A stretch of DNA of 64,000 nt, taken from contig NC_053398.1 of the NCBI RefSeq assembly GCF_905171765.1, forward strand, positions 45,414,323 to 45,478,322, in the 5' to 3' direction. The stretch is from Bufo bufo (Eukaryota; Chordata; Amphibia; Anura; Bufonidae). The translations under genes were made by a program, and so were the position numbers. Below, in pieces: positions 23,002 to 33,880 of the stretch (its first letter is position 1; every line of letters begins with the position of its first letter). The notes below the pieces were generated by a model that saw nothing but the letters and a program-made list of their open reading frames with translations, had not been told where the DNA came from and made no database searches.

Positions 23002-23223
23002 CACATGTGTGGGTTCACCTGCAATGATCTTTAAATTTGGTGGTCTGTAATACAATCTGCCATCTTATATTTCTCTGAAGATTAGAGCTAAAATAATTTT
23101 GCATACAGATAAATCAAATGATCTCCTGGCTCTTCAGGAGGTACATAAAATAAAATCCACAAGAGGGCGCTAAAGCACATGTATAGCAATCAAAACCCAG
23201 CTCTAGGCTGCAGACATGTGCCA

Positions 23224-23360
23224 TCCGTATCAAAAACTGCGGCCCTCCAGCTGTTGTAAAACTACAACTCCCACAATGCACTGCTGTAGGCCGATACCTG
23301 TAGGCTGTTCGGGCATGCGGGGAGTTGTAGTTTTGCAACAGCTGGAGGGCCGCGGTTTGA
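23224..23360. mobile_element. CAGCTGTTG / ACTACAACTCCC palindromic repeat
   Basis: AACTGCGGCCCTCCAGCTGT is mirrored at the right by ACAGCTGGAGGGCCGCGGTT, with inner TACAACTCCCACAATGC and GGGGAGTTGTAG. The same family occurs at 34490-34640, 47728-47884 and 59257-59372. Probably a hAT-like MITE; no clean duplication was read. Confidence 0.55.
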
Positions 23361-23439
23361 GGATGCCTGCTCCAGACTGTAAGTACCCTGAGATCCTGAC
23401 TATCAAGGCTGCAGGGTCCACAGTGACAGCATAACTGTC

Positions 23440-23692
23440 CTGCAGGGGCGGATTGGCCATAGATGCCCAGGGGGCCGATGCCCAGGGCGCCGTCTGGGCC
23501 CTCCTCACAGCCGGCCAGTGGAAGTTTTTGGGGATATATTTTGTGCTGCTGGCGGCAGTATTGTGTGATGGACTGTGGTATTTGCCTCTGTTGTGGTGCT
23601 ATAATGTGCCACAATATATTTTGGACCCAACAACAAAACGGGGCCACTTTTAGTATTTTCTAAGTTCCCAGTCCGGCCCTGTTGTCCTGTAC
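23440..23692 (-). repeat. Dispersed repeat, opposite-strand copy of the 5890-6345 family
   Basis: Read on the minus strand it begins near AACAGGGCCGGACTGGGA and contains AATACCACAGTCCATC and GGGCCCAGACGG. Related to 5890-6345 and 40535-40740. Confidence 0.45.
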
Positions 23693-23892
23693 CTGACTGC
23701 ATATACTGCCGTTCTGTTAGCAGTGCTGAGAATAGGGAGATAAAGTAATCACATCTATTTTACAATTTGAGAAAGGAAAGTACTGCTATAATGTACTGCA
23801 TGATAATTTATACTATCGGTACAGACGGATGGACTGATGGATATTTCAAAAAACATGGCCGCTGATGTCACTGTAACCCTTTTTATACATAC

Positions 23893-23953
23893 CGTTCTTC
23901 TTTAAGAAACGTAGGGCGTCCTTGTATCCCTGCTTGCACATCTCTTTCAAAAC
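23893..23953 (-). CDS. pnpla2: pnpla2 coding exon 5
   Basis: A 61-nt exon, too short to stand out as an ORF, between TTCTGTAG and GTATGT. It encodes VLKEMCKQGYKDALRFLKKN plus one base of the next Gly codon (residues 233-253). This matches the ATGL helix after the patatin core (EMCKQGYRDGLRFL in human). Phase 0 in and phase 1 out, joining exons 4 and 6 exactly. Confidence 0.95.
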
Positions 23954-24544
23954 CTACAGAAGTAAAGAGGTTAATATAGAAGAACCCTGACCCTGTGTAC
24001 ATATTCCTGTATATTATATCCTCATAATCAACTATGAACAAACATTCATTTGATTTGTGAGGCCTGTGAGGCTCTTCTCCCGTGGTTTGCAGCCCCTCCA
24101 CCAGTCGCTGTGTGACCAGGGCCGCACCAACCCTAACCCCTGCTGGCTATAGACTAGATAATATAGGACAGGCTATACCTGTCAGTTTTAACAAAGCATT
24201 CGTGCTTTCTTCTAACCCTTCTTTACCTTTAACTGTTTACTTGCCAAATGCAACCGGATTAAAGGTAAATTCCAGTTTCGCAGTAAACAATCAGGACTAT
24301 GAAGGCGCTGAGGACACCATGAGACAAGCCTGGGCGGCCAGCTACATGACAAGTGTACAAAAGACAGTTTGCAGTCAATGTTATCTCTGTGTGGCTGTCA
24401 ATCCGTGAGAAGAGGTTAAAGCGCTGAATAAAGTGTGTAACTATAGAGCCCCAAGCCGGAAGTGCAACATAGGAAGACGGGTAAAGCTCCTTTATTGCTC
24501 CACCGTGCAGTGACTGCCTTACTGAGTAAGATAGGGTCAATTTC
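23954..24544. other. Start of intron 4, no feature recognised
   Basis: No exon-like signal is convincing. An open stretch near 24082-24408 on the plus strand has no recognisable domain. Confidence 0.3.
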
Positions 24545-24813
24545 TGATTTGCAGGGGTCCGACACCCATCACCCACACCAATCAGCTGTTTCAGGGCAGC
24601 CCTGGCACCAGAACTACACAGCTACATCCATTGTGTACTGCAGAGCTGCAGCCATTCACTTCAATGAGAGATGGGCTGCAGCAACCAGCTCAGTCCATTA
24701 CACGACGGACGGCGTCTGAGCTACCCCAAAACAGCTGGCTGAGGTCAATCAGATATTGGTAGCCTATCCTGAGGATAGGCCGTCAATAGTAAATTACTGG
24801 ACAACCCATTTAA
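24545..24813. mobile_element. Right part of a TTAA-type MITE
   Basis: Contains GGGGTCCGACACCCATCAC and CCTATCCTGAGGATAGGCC blocks, as in the complete element at 54940-55281. It ends GGACAACCCATTTAA with TTAA at 24810-24813. The left terminal repeat is missing. Confidence 0.45.
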
Positions 24814-25019
24814 GACTAGTTTCACGATCAGGCCGCCCTTTCCAGCAGGGAATTCCGGGAATTGGCCGGACACAAACTGCAGCGGTTTCTGTCCAGCCAT
24901 TTCTTGGTATTTTCTACACCATTATAGTTAATGGGGCTGGCAGGCCTTGCGGTTGCATCTGGCAGAACTCCGGCAAGCTGTTCTCTGCCGGAATTGGTGC
25001 CGCAGATATGAAAGTAGCC
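24814..25019. mobile_element. Short Harbinger-type MITE, TAA duplication
   Basis: Ends GACTAGTTTCACGATCAGG and GCAGATATGAAAGTAGCC, with TAA at 24811-24813 and 25020-25022. Its left TAA overlaps the TTAA of the preceding element. Confidence 0.5.
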
Positions 25020-25184
25020 TAAGACAGCATGTAATAAAGGGAACTGCCTGTGTCTTCTGACCCATCAATGAGGTGTGCATTTACTGGCCATGTCAATAAC
25101 CCCCTAGACTGCAATGGTTCTGAAAACGTATGTTCCACGGTTGTTTTCCGCTTTCATGTGAATGCACCGTAAAACCACACAGGT

Positions 25185-26044
25185 CTGAGAATAAGGTTTT
25201 GTCAACAGACAGGTGTGGATTCAGCTCACACTGCTGCGCTTTACTGCCGCCTAGTGGTAGAAAAGGAGTACATTGATTTCTTCCAGAACTTCTCCATTCT
25301 CCAATACAGTGGGGCAGATTTTGCAATCCTGTTCTGTTTCAGGTTCACGCTAAGGCACTATGTAATTAGAATTATGTTGCAGTTGCATCTTTAATTTATT
25401 TTTATATATAATAGGTGACAAGTAGGTCATACTTTTCAATGCAGTCAAGCAAGTTCTCGGTCAAAACTGCATCCAGAACAATAATGTTCATCCTGAAGCC
25501 CCTCACCATGTATTTTTGCATGTTTCAGGGGGATGGTAGCAGCGTCCAGTGGTAGCAGCCCCTGAACCAGTATGTAATGATAGAACAGTGTGCTAGATTT
25601 CCCAAAACGGCGACACCGATTGTGAAACCAGGCTGCACCTAGAAAAATGTCTGTGGACATTGCTGCCAAATATTCACTGACAAATAAATAGCGGTTTATG
25701 TTCCACCTTTTTCAATTAACTTTCATTGACCAAAGGAACGTTGTGAAGGAAATAGTAAAACTACATATTTATTGAAACTTGATTAAAATGTGAACAGGAG
25801 GGAAAACCTAATATAAGACCTCCCAATTGACAAACATATATCCGACAGATAACACGGCACCAGCTGGTCTAATGCGGATGCGCAAGACCCAGCCTGCCCT
25901 GTCGCTCAGGTGTGAACACGAGTCAATTTGGGAAACCACGTACGTGGAAACAACTACAAACGTGTGTTGGTCCACGAATACATCCCACAGCAGTATGACA
26001 CTGGGCAGTAATAAAGCACTCCTGTACATACAGGGCGGGTGTAT
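25185..26044. repeat. Left arm of a large inverted repeat (Penelope-associated)
   Basis: Three blocks are inverted copies of the right arm: about 25190-25285 (CTTTACTGCCGCCTAGTGGT), 25437-25560 (CCCCTGAAACATGCA in complement) and 25850-26040 (GTGTTGGTCCACGAATACAT). The matching right-arm blocks lie at 29270-29375, 28810-28930 and 28617-28800. Segment 25560-25850 is absent from the right arm. Confidence 0.7.
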
Positions 26045-26640
26045 TGGTGGGTGCCAATGCTCAATTATCCGGCCGTGCCACTAAATTACTTACCCTAGAA
26101 ATATTTAGCCCCTTGATAAAGATCTGCCAATGCTAAGCAGTTGCGACCTGTTAATCAACGCAGATGCCCACTGTGACGTGTGGTGCAGGTGCTGTCATCC
26201 ACTGCCGCATGAGCACGAATCAAAGGAGGCATTTACTCGGCAGCCCTATGACACTTGCGATGCCTGGATGTGAGCACACTGTTTGATAGACATCTGCCGG
26301 CTGAAGATACAGACCACTACTGCGGTGTGAACACGAATCATACAGACTACACCTGGCCCCACTAACAGCTCTACGCGTTTCGCCATTTTGGGCTCATCAG
26401 GAGCAGATTAGATGTGGGGATGGACAAACAAGAAAGCCACCAGCCCCCGTCCAGAGGCAGAGGCAACAGCGTTAGAATGGCCGTACGCGGCCGCAAGAAC
26501 ATGCAGCTGATAAAGAGGAGGCCCTTCCCCTTAGCCGGATCGGGCCACTGGAATGGCCAATGGAGGAGCAAGGGGCGCGGCTAAGCCGCAGTTGAACCCC
26601 GCCCATCCCGCCCGCCCCCTCCTTGGAGCGATCACTTGTG
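26045..26640 (-). mobile_element. Probable Penelope pLTR-like segment with a hammerhead motif
   Basis: Follows the left inverted arm and contains the hammerhead-like motif (separate entry) on the minus strand, then a GC-rich stretch to about 26640. Penelope-like elements are known to carry minimal hammerhead ribozymes in their long-terminal-repeat-like ends. Assignment rests on that and on the nearby GIY-YIG remnant. Confidence 0.45.
26368..26404 (-). ncRNA. Minimal hammerhead ribozyme-like motif
   Basis: Read on the minus strand: GCUC (26404-26401), CUGAUGA core (26400-26394), stem II GCC/GGC with a 6-nt loop (26393-26382), GAAA (26381-26378), then C-GC-G-U-A (26377-26372) forming a very short stem III, and GAGC (26371-26368). 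GAGC pairs perfectly with the opening GCUC as stem I. All conserved core bases are present: CUGAUGA, GAAA, the A15.1-U16.1 pair and the residue before the scissile bond (A26372). The short stem III is the form described for Penelope-like retroelements. Self-cleavage is inferred. Confidence 0.75.
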
Positions 26641-27420
26641 AGATGTCAAAACACTCTTTTAGACCCTAATTTCAATTTTCATATATGTAGTTACTAATAA
26701 CATGATGTTCCAGAATCGGTTACTATTAGACTGACTTACCCCATATTTAATAAGATTCAGCCCTTAGCAACCAGTCTGCATAAAACTGCAATTTCACTAT
26801 TCAGTTAAGATGGCCGCCACTGCCCTCACCCTGAGGCTAATCCCGCCTGCCCTCACTAGCCAGTAACAATAGCCCCCCAAAAGTGTCAGTAACCAGAGCC
26901 CTTCCCCCTAAAGGGTTAATCTCCTGCAGCACAGAGGGGTCCTCTTACCACATGTTGCTTTCATTTATACACTGAGCAGATGGCAGATCTCCCTTCCCTG
27001 GTCTGCGCTGCTCCAACTCTGCATTCTCCTGCTCTGCGCTGCTTCAACTCTGCATTCTCCAGCTCTGCTGAGTGAGGGAGCGTCTGCCAAGCGCAGGGAC
27101 AGGGAGAAGTGCACACAGCCCAGGCACTGTTATCAGCTGCTGGGGAGGACCTGGCTTTAATCATTTACTTACAGTCCCTGGCTGTCAGTAATGTGACCCT
27201 GCGCTTCTGCGTCCTCCGTCCTTCAACAGATAGACGGACCATGCCTAGCAACCCTATTTTAAGCACAGGTAAAAGTAGGCAGTACAGGGAACAAAAATGT
27301 GGAATTAAGGGGTAATTGAATACACAGTGAAAAGTTGAAATAGGGCCACCGAGGAGATATAATCACCACAATCCAATACTCCAAAAAACAAAAATACGAC
27401 AGTTATCCTTTAAGGACCTA
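26641..27420. other. Intron 4 interior, no gene recognised
   Basis: Contains a short imperfect tandem of CTGCGCTGCTCCAACTCTGC near 27003-27070. A possible TTAA-type end (ATCCTTTAAGG in plus orientation) lies near 27406-27416. Nothing else supported. Confidence 0.3.
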
Positions 27421-28616
27421 GGGACCAAACGGCGGTGTGTGTATATACATAACAAGAATGTATCTTGTAGCATCAAGGTACCAAAGTGACAGGGATTAGT
27501 TAATTACATGTTTTCAATATAAATAAATCTGATAGAAAGATGTGACATATTGCTGGCTACCGGATAGGCTGTAATGGCGCTTAGTAGCAATAGGAGCATC
27601 GTACACCGTAGATATTACAAACTGGTAACTAGTAGGTAACCTGTAACTACCATTGGTATCAAATGAAGGTTATACATCTGGTGGCATAAACAATGTGCAA
27701 GCTGGCAGCACAGCAAGGTGCCCTAAATCCCATTCACAGAGGGACATATAAGGGACATATGCTGCAGACCCCAATATGTGAAAGCCAGCCCGGCCAACCA
27801 AGGCCACAGAATCCATATGTAGAGTAATGTGGTACGTATAGATGTAAAAAAATGGGATCAAGGGGTCAGGTTAGAGGAAGCAGACAAAAAAGAGTTATAT
27901 TCACTGAGGCCCTGTCTATATATCCACTGCGCCTCTTATCAAAGTCCCCTCCTCTGGGGGACCTTCTGACCACTTCAATCCCCTGAAACCTAATCGCATC
28001 CGTCTTGCCATTATGACATAAAAAAACAACGTGTCTCGCAATTGGGGTGTCTGCACCCTTCCGAATGTCATTGAGATGTTCTCCAATCCTCCTACGGAAC
28101 TCCCGAAACGTTTTCCCCACGTATTGCTTATCGCATGTACATGTGGTCAAGTACACAACCCCCTCGTTCTACAATTAATGAAAGATCTAATAGTGAAGGT
28201 TCTCTGTGTGACGGTGCAGGTAAATTCACTACCCAATTGAATAGCACCGCACCCCCCCCCCCCCCCCCCCACATCGGAATGTGCCTTTCAGGTTGGTAGT
28301 CAGCCATGTGGTAATAGTGGGGGTTTGAAAAAAGCTATGGACCAAACGATCCCTCAGGTTGCGACCCCGATGTTACCTTATTAGAGGAGAATCCCCAACT
28401 AGATGACCTATGTCAGGGTCCGATTTTAAGATGCCCCAATAAAAAGTGAGGAGCTCTCTTACAGTTCCATGTGCCTCATCATATGTGGCGATAATACGCA
28501 TCTGTTCATGATCTGATGGACCCGATTTTGGTATTAATAGCGAGGCCATAGAGTGTTGATAGGCCTTGGCTAGCACGTGTTGCGGATACCCTTTATTGCC
28601 ACTTACACCACGGTGA
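27421..28616 (-). pseudogene. Penelope-like retroelement (Neptune-type) fragment: thumb region and GIY-YIG
   Basis: Minus-strand frames give the C-terminal half of a Penelope polyprotein in order. About 28615-28373: GYPQHVLAKAYQHSM, RIIATYDEAHGTVRELL and FYWGILKSDPDIGHLVGDSP, the region after the reverse-transcriptase core. About 28190-28160: the FINC-type segment (TIRSFINCRTRG). 28156-27866: the GIY-YIG endonuclease with LTTCTCDKQYVGKTFREFRR and RIGEHLNDIRKG, then a conserved distal RFQGIEVV. A 20-nt C run at 28251-28270 and frame changes break it. The reverse-transcriptase catalytic core is absent, so it is a truncated dead copy. The 3' limit is approximate. Confidence 0.85.
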
Positions 28617-29375
28617 ATACACCCGCCCTGTATGTACAGGAGTGCTTTATTACTGCCCAGTGTCATACTGCTGTGGGATGTATTCGTGGACCAACACACA
28701 TTTGCAGTTGGTTCCACGTACGTGGTTTCCCAAATGGACTTGTGTTCACACCTGAGCGACAGGGCGACTTGCGCAACCGCATTAGACCAGCTGGTGCCGT
28801 GTTATCTGTCGCCTGCATTGGTGTGGACACTGCTGCCGCCCCCCTGAAACATGCAATAATACATGGTGAACGTTATTGTTCTGAATGCAATGATGACAGA
28901 GAACTTGCTCAATTGCCTTGAAAAGTATGACTTAGGCCTCATGCACACGACCGTTGCTATTGTCCGCATCCGAGCCGCATTTTTTGCGTCTCTGGTGCGG
29001 ACCCATTCCCTTCAATGGGGCCGCAAAATATGCGGACAGAACTCAGTGTGCTGTCCGCATCCGTTGCTCGGTTCCGCGGCCTCGCAAAAAAAAAATATAG
29101 CATGTCCTATTCTTGTCCATTTTGCAGACAAGAATAGGCATTTCTACAATGGGCCGCCCGTTCCGTTCCGCAAATTGCGGAAGGCACACGGGCGGCTTCC
29201 GTTTTTTGCGGATCCGGGGTTTGCAGACCGCGAAAAAACGGCACGGTCGTGTGCATGAGGCCTTACAAGAATGTGCTAGAAAATGTACTCCTTTTCTACC
29301 ACTAGGCGGCAGTAAAGCACAGCAGTGTGAGCTAAATCCACACCTGTCTGTCGACAAAACCTTACTCTCAGGTAA
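28617..29375. repeat. Right arm of the large inverted repeat, interrupted by a MITE
   Basis: Inverted counterpart of 25185-26044. The arm is contiguous from 28617 to 28930, is split by a Harbinger-type element (28935-29262) and resumes at about 29266-29375. It joins the Penelope coding remnant head-on at about 28616. Confidence 0.7.
28935..29262. mobile_element. Harbinger-type MITE, TTA duplication, inside the inverted arm
   Basis: Ends GGCCTCATGCACACGACCGT and ACGGTCGTGTGCATGAGGCC are perfect 20-bp inverted repeats, flanked by TTA (28932-28934, 29263-29265). The interior repeats CGTTCCGCAAATTGCGGAAG and GCGGACAGAA-type motifs. A clear example of the family. Confidence 0.8.
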
Positions 29376-29394
29376 GCGTGATTCATTACCATTA

Positions 29395-29640
29395 GGCCTC
29401 ATGTACACGACTGTTGTTCAGTCGTTCCGTGCATTGGGGGCCGCAATTTGCGGCTGCTGCAACGGGATCCAGACCCATTCAACTTGATTGGGGGCGTGAT
29501 CTGTCCACACAATAGAACATGTTCCGTAGGGTTCCGTGCCTCCGTTCTGCACCGCACCTTCTGAATTGTGGACCCATTCAAGTGAATTGGTCTACATCCG
29601 TGATGCAGGGTGCACGCGGCCGGCGCCCGTATATATATCG
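29395..29640. mobile_element. 5' part of a Harbinger-type MITE
   Basis: TTA (29392-29394), then GGCCTCATGTACACGACTGT and the usual interior (GACCCATTCAAGTGAATTGG). The right terminal repeat is missing or diverged. Confidence 0.5.
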
Positions 29641-29937
29641 CGGACCCGCTGTTAACTTATCCATTTTTAACGGTGGGAATGTACCCTTACATCTTATTTT
29701 TAAAAACCTCCTGACACCCATGTGCTGCAGGGTTTTACTGTGAATTGTGGTGACATGTAATCTTCACCATATAAAGCCTTGTTTCGGTTCATCTGATTCA
29801 TGTAACGAGGTCTATTATAATCTCCACTGACATCGCATACGATTATTTTCCCTGTAATCACGTCTTCTCCATCCCAACAGTATTCCATGCACAAATGACA
29901 CCACACGGTGAGAAGCTGTTGCCGTATCTCCCAATAC

Positions 29938-30147
29938 CTGAGGCTCCGGGGGGAACAAGGCCTTGGACAGTCGGTACAGATTGCTGAGGTTAAACTGGAT
30001 GCTGGTGTTGGTGACCCTGAGCTCATGCATGTTGGTGCAGCCATCGTGGGGGCAAATGTCACTCTCTCCTGAGAAAGGCGAGACAGTAATGGTATTCTTC
30101 AGTTCATACTGGGGGAGGTTATCAGAAATACCGCCATCCACATACCT
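29938..30147 (-). CDS. pnpla2: pnpla2 coding exon 4: catalytic aspartate
   Basis: 210 nt between TATTTCAG and GTATTG, residues 163-232, phase 0 at both ends. It begins [20 protein letters not shown], where Asp166 of the DGG motif is the second member of the patatin Ser-Asp dyad. It continues [16 protein letters not shown] and [15 protein letters not shown], almost identical to vertebrate ATGL and clearly different from PNPLA3. No frame damage. Confidence 0.97.
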
Positions 30148-31509
30148 CTGAAATAAGAAGAGGGAAACGAGTTGGTTAGAAATATCATACAAACTTACAG
30201 CCGTAAACTAAACCTTATTAACCCCTCACGTCGTGACCAGTGCTGACCAATGACAGAAATGACAAATACTGAACATATTTCACCGGTGAATGATAATGGA
30301 GTACGTGCGGGGAGCCGTGGGCTACAGCACATGTACACTTTATGTCAATCCCAGAAGCGTGTTATTTCCCAGTGAGGGCACGTCTCGAGTACTCTGCCCA
30401 TGGATGAAGTGCATGGTCACAAACACCCAACCCCATAGGTGGTCCCTGAGATAAGAGCAGATTATACAGTATATTCGGTATGCTTTGTAACATCCCAGAG
30501 AGACCTCAGCTGTTCCTACATTGAACCATAATGGAGATCAATTGGGTGTCATCTATCTATCAGATATTGGGGATCATTTAGAAAAAATGACAGTTCTTAT
30601 AGTACCTTTGCTGCCGAAAAATGTGACTAATTTAGGACGTGGTGTGCGTCTCATGATAAATTAGGTGCATCTTTGGTAGTCTTTGTGCCTGCAGGTAAAT
30701 CTATGCCATCCGGGGGCTTTTCAGCAAGTTCTACGCTTTATTCCCGGCATAACATTAGTAAATTTGCCGGGGGCAGGCACGCTGGTAAGTTGTCCCCCGA
30801 CCACTTCCTCGAAGGTGGTATATAAACTGGGGCGTGCGACAATTTTATACGCCAAAAAGAGGCGTCAAGCTGTTGATAAATGACCACCGTTGTCTTGCGC
30901 AACAGAAAGCCAACGTGTAGGTGTTCGGCGTGAAGGGCGCAGCTCTTGTCATGTGTACAACAGCTGCTGATTCCTACAAATTTTCGTCTCCTTTCCATGT
31001 GGAAATAATTAAAAATGACAGTAATGACGGCAGAAGCTCAGTGACGAAGAAACAACCTGTCATTGTAGATTTCGTCAGAGGTGCACAGAACCATAAAGGA
31101 GCAATGAGTGAGCCGGCAGATTCGTGGTACACGACATCACAGGATTCACGTTTAACCACTTCCGTACCAGCCTCATTGACAATTAATGATGTATGTAGAG
31201 AAAGACTAACTGATATAGAAACCCGGCCTACTGGGAACGGTCAGCCTGTACCCTGCATCCATTATTTGCCAACGTAATGCACTGCCCATGAAACGCAACA
31301 GCTGACTCCCTGCAGGCAGTAAACCCCTGGCTGGTCTCGACCGCCTCAATATCCTGTAAATCCTGGTTCGCAGAGCGGTTTCCTGCATCACCCGCTGAAC
31401 TTCCTCTCCTGCTTCCTCTTTATTACAAACCAGACATTTCACTTCATTTGCAGACTAGCTGCCGATTCCCTCAGCGTCCCCGTAAAGATACAACAATGTG
31501 TATACTCAC
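30148..31509 (-). other. Intron 3
   Basis: Holds a repeat at about 30590-30885 of the ATAAATGACC family (separate entry). The rest shows nothing recognisable. Confidence 0.5.
30590..30885. repeat. Dispersed repeat ending in GATAAATGACCACC
   Basis: Ends at 30873-30886 with GATAAATGACCACC. Similar plus-strand endings (TAATAAATGACCCCCC, CATAAATGACCCGC) occur at 42221, 49538 and 62955, and related interior composition at 40855-41160 and 42920-43222. Probably one diverged family; class unknown. Confidence 0.35.
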
Positions 31510-31575
31510 CACTCCTTGCAGACATGGGGGGATAAGTCCGCAGTATACAGGTATGAATGTGCTGCATACACAAGC
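31510..31575 (-). CDS. pnpla2: pnpla2 coding exon 3
   Basis: A 66-nt exon between CTTTCAG and GTGAGT encoding residues 141-162: ACVCSTFIPVYCGLIPPCLQ followed by GV. This matches the ATGL segment before the catalytic-aspartate loop (CSGFIPVYCGLIPP in human). Phase 0 in and out. Too short to appear as a separate long ORF. Confidence 0.95.
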
Positions 31576-31927
31576 CTGAAAGACAGGGGGCAGTATGTCA
31601 GTGACATCAAAACGGAAAATGCCTAACTTTCCAATGTTGATTGGGGTCATTATAGAGGAGCTTCCTAGGGACGATGTCTACAGCAGGCATTACTGACATC
31701 ATGTGGGAGACAGTACTAGCAGTACAAGAACGTCTAGTGATAGACCCCACTGATCCCTCCATAAGACGGAACATATTCTGATAAATCGCATTATAAAATA
31801 AACTAGCTCATATTATATTCCACCCCCAAATTCTAACCTCACTGAGGTCCCTGCAGCGATCTAAATTGTCTTGATTGTGCATCAATGCATCAAGGATGGT
31901 TGCGGCCCCTGAACAACTCTTTACTAA

Positions 31928-32368
31928 TTAAAGGGCATCAGTCAGCAGTTTTGTACCTATCAAACTGACATGTGCGCTTGGCAGCTGAAGACCTCTGTGT
32001 TGGTCCCATGGTCATATGTGTCCGCATTGCTGAGAAAAATTACCTTCTATTATATGCAAATGAGCCCCTAGGAGCAACGGGGGTATTTCCATCACACCTA
32101 GAGGCTCTGCGCCTTCTGCACTTTGATTGACTTTAGGAGAAGTCAGTGTTAGGCATGATGACATTTTCAAAGTGCAGAGGGCGCGGCAGTTGCAGAGAGA
32201 GCAGAGCCTCTAGGTGTAATGACAATGCTCCCATTTCTCCTAGAGGCTCATTTGCATATATTAAAACTTAATTTGTCTTAGTAATGCGGACACATATGAA
32301 CATGGGACCAACACAGATGTCTTCAGCTGCCAAACACAACAGGTCAGCCAGTGTCAGAGGCCCTTTAA
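31928..32368. mobile_element. Palindromic TTAA MITE in intron 2
   Basis: TTAA at 31928-31931 and 32365-32368. Inverted arms contain GGCAGCTGAAGACCTCTGTG, CATATGTGTCCGCATT and AGAGGCTC(T) with complements. A second copy of the same family lies at 55437-55938; the two share interior order and orientation-independent arms. Confidence 0.75.
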
Positions 32369-32578
32369 AGTGGTTTCCCATCTTAGAAAATGATGGCCTA
32401 TCCTTAGCATAATCCATGACATTATGACCGGTGGGGTCCCAGGAGTCAGATATCCACCCATAATGTGATGCCATATCATGAGAAGGAAGGGGGCACAGAG
32501 CTGGTTTGGCATTCATTCTCAGGATCGGTGTGAGCAGAGACAGATTTGCTTCTATCTCTGTCCAGTGTTATTTTTTAC

Positions 32579-32811
32579 CTGTATCAGCTCTTCTTTGGTG
32601 TTGAACTGAGTAAGAAGCACGTTCTCCCCATCGGACACTCGTGTCAGGGATATCCCCAGCCTCCCAGTGGCGTGCTCGTGTGCGTCGTCCGGCAAGGTCT
32701 TGTATAGACAGTTCCGAATAATCTTCACTAGATTAAAAGACGGATGCAGAGGGCCCAGGAACCTCTTCCTTGCCTCCTTAGAGACTTCAATAATGTTTGC
32801 ACCTGCTTCTC
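32579..32811 (-). CDS. pnpla2: pnpla2 coding exon 2
   Basis: 233 nt between CTTCTAG and GTAAAA, residues 63-140, starting inside the Gly63 codon split with exon 1. It encodes [40 protein letters not shown] and [19 protein letters not shown], ending FNTKEELIQ. This is the middle of the patatin domain, with the invariant [15 protein letters not shown] and [11 protein letters not shown] stretches of ATGL. Confidence 0.97.
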
Positions 32812-33576
32812 CTAGAAGATAAAAGAGCAGCGTCATATTCAGTTCACAGCAGAGGAGTATTTACAGCCACTACTTTCAACGCATGATGGAGTTGTATCAC
32901 CGCACAACTGGTGGGTTTTCTCTTCAGGGACAGCTTGGTGACTACCCTTGTGGGAGCTGCGGTAATGGCAGCCATATTGTTTTTTTTCTTCTTCCCAGCT
33001 TTTACAAAGTTAAAAAAATGGCTTGAAAATTGCCAAAAGATGACAATGGGATATTTACTGGAAAATAGCACTGTATTTGAGGCCTTTGGTTCACTTGAGA
33101 GAAATGACACATTTGAGTGGTTTCCACATCAATGATGGGACCTCTCAAACATCTCACGCTGGCCTTGGCAAGCATTACAGAGGCTTTTCTTCTTTCTTCT
33201 GGAACGGAGCCTCATGTTGTTGTTGGGAACTTTTGCACAATTTTCATACATTTTCTCTAGGGAAGGAATGTTCTTTAACCCACATCTTGTGTTGTTACTG
33301 AGGACGTGGACCTTTATACAATAGATTTTCATCTCTCCAGCCTTCAGACCTATTGCCGGGTTTCATAGTAGTAGGAGGAACATCACAATTTATTTTTAGT
33401 ACTTCCATGCTCGTACGCCGTCCTAGTTAAGAATGTGAAATTTATATAGCGCAATAACGGCTCACAAATATCCCATTCTATACTTCTGCGTCATAGCCAC
33501 AGGCGAGGTGGTCAATGCAGCAATGGCTGCACATTCCTATGGGTATGAGCATAGAACTAAGGCCCTGTTCACACCA
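32812..33576 (-). other. 3' end of intron 1, no feature
   Basis: Intronic sequence just upstream of exon 2 in transcript sense. No mobile element was recognised. Confidence 0.3.
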
Positions 33577-33880
33577 TGATTTCAGCCCCCATTTGGAGTA
33601 TACAGAGTTACATAGTCAATAAGGCTGGAATAAACCAAACCCACATATCCATCTAACCCAACCTACTGTATAACCTCTACTGTGTTGACCTAGAGTCTCC
33701 AAATCTGACAATCAAAATCAACCTCCCATCTTCAGAATATAGTTCCAATAACCTGTGATATTATCACTTTCTAGAAAGGCATCCAGGCCCCTCAGCACAA
33801 CCTCCTCTGGCAGAGAGCTTCATGGTATCAATGCTCTTACAGTGAAGAATCCTAAGCACTATTGCTTCAGTCACAGTCAA
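33577..33880. repeat. Dispersed repeat of the amphibian GCTCTTACAGT(A/G)AAGAAT type
   Basis: Begins near GAGTTACATAGTCAATAAGG and includes AACCTGTGATATTATCAC, GAAAGGCATCCAGGCCCCT and GCTCTTACAGTGAAGAATCC. I recognise this layout as an abundant interspersed repeat in frog genomic DNA. Its class (SINE or LINE-derived) is not clear to me. Confidence 0.5.

Noticed and set aside
24082..24408. 108-codon plus-strand ORF in intron 4
   Set aside because: No domain, no splice context; likely chance.
25808..26084. ORFs on both strands repeated at 28373-28847
   Set aside because: They reflect the inverted repeat arms; no conserved protein is recognised in the arm portion.
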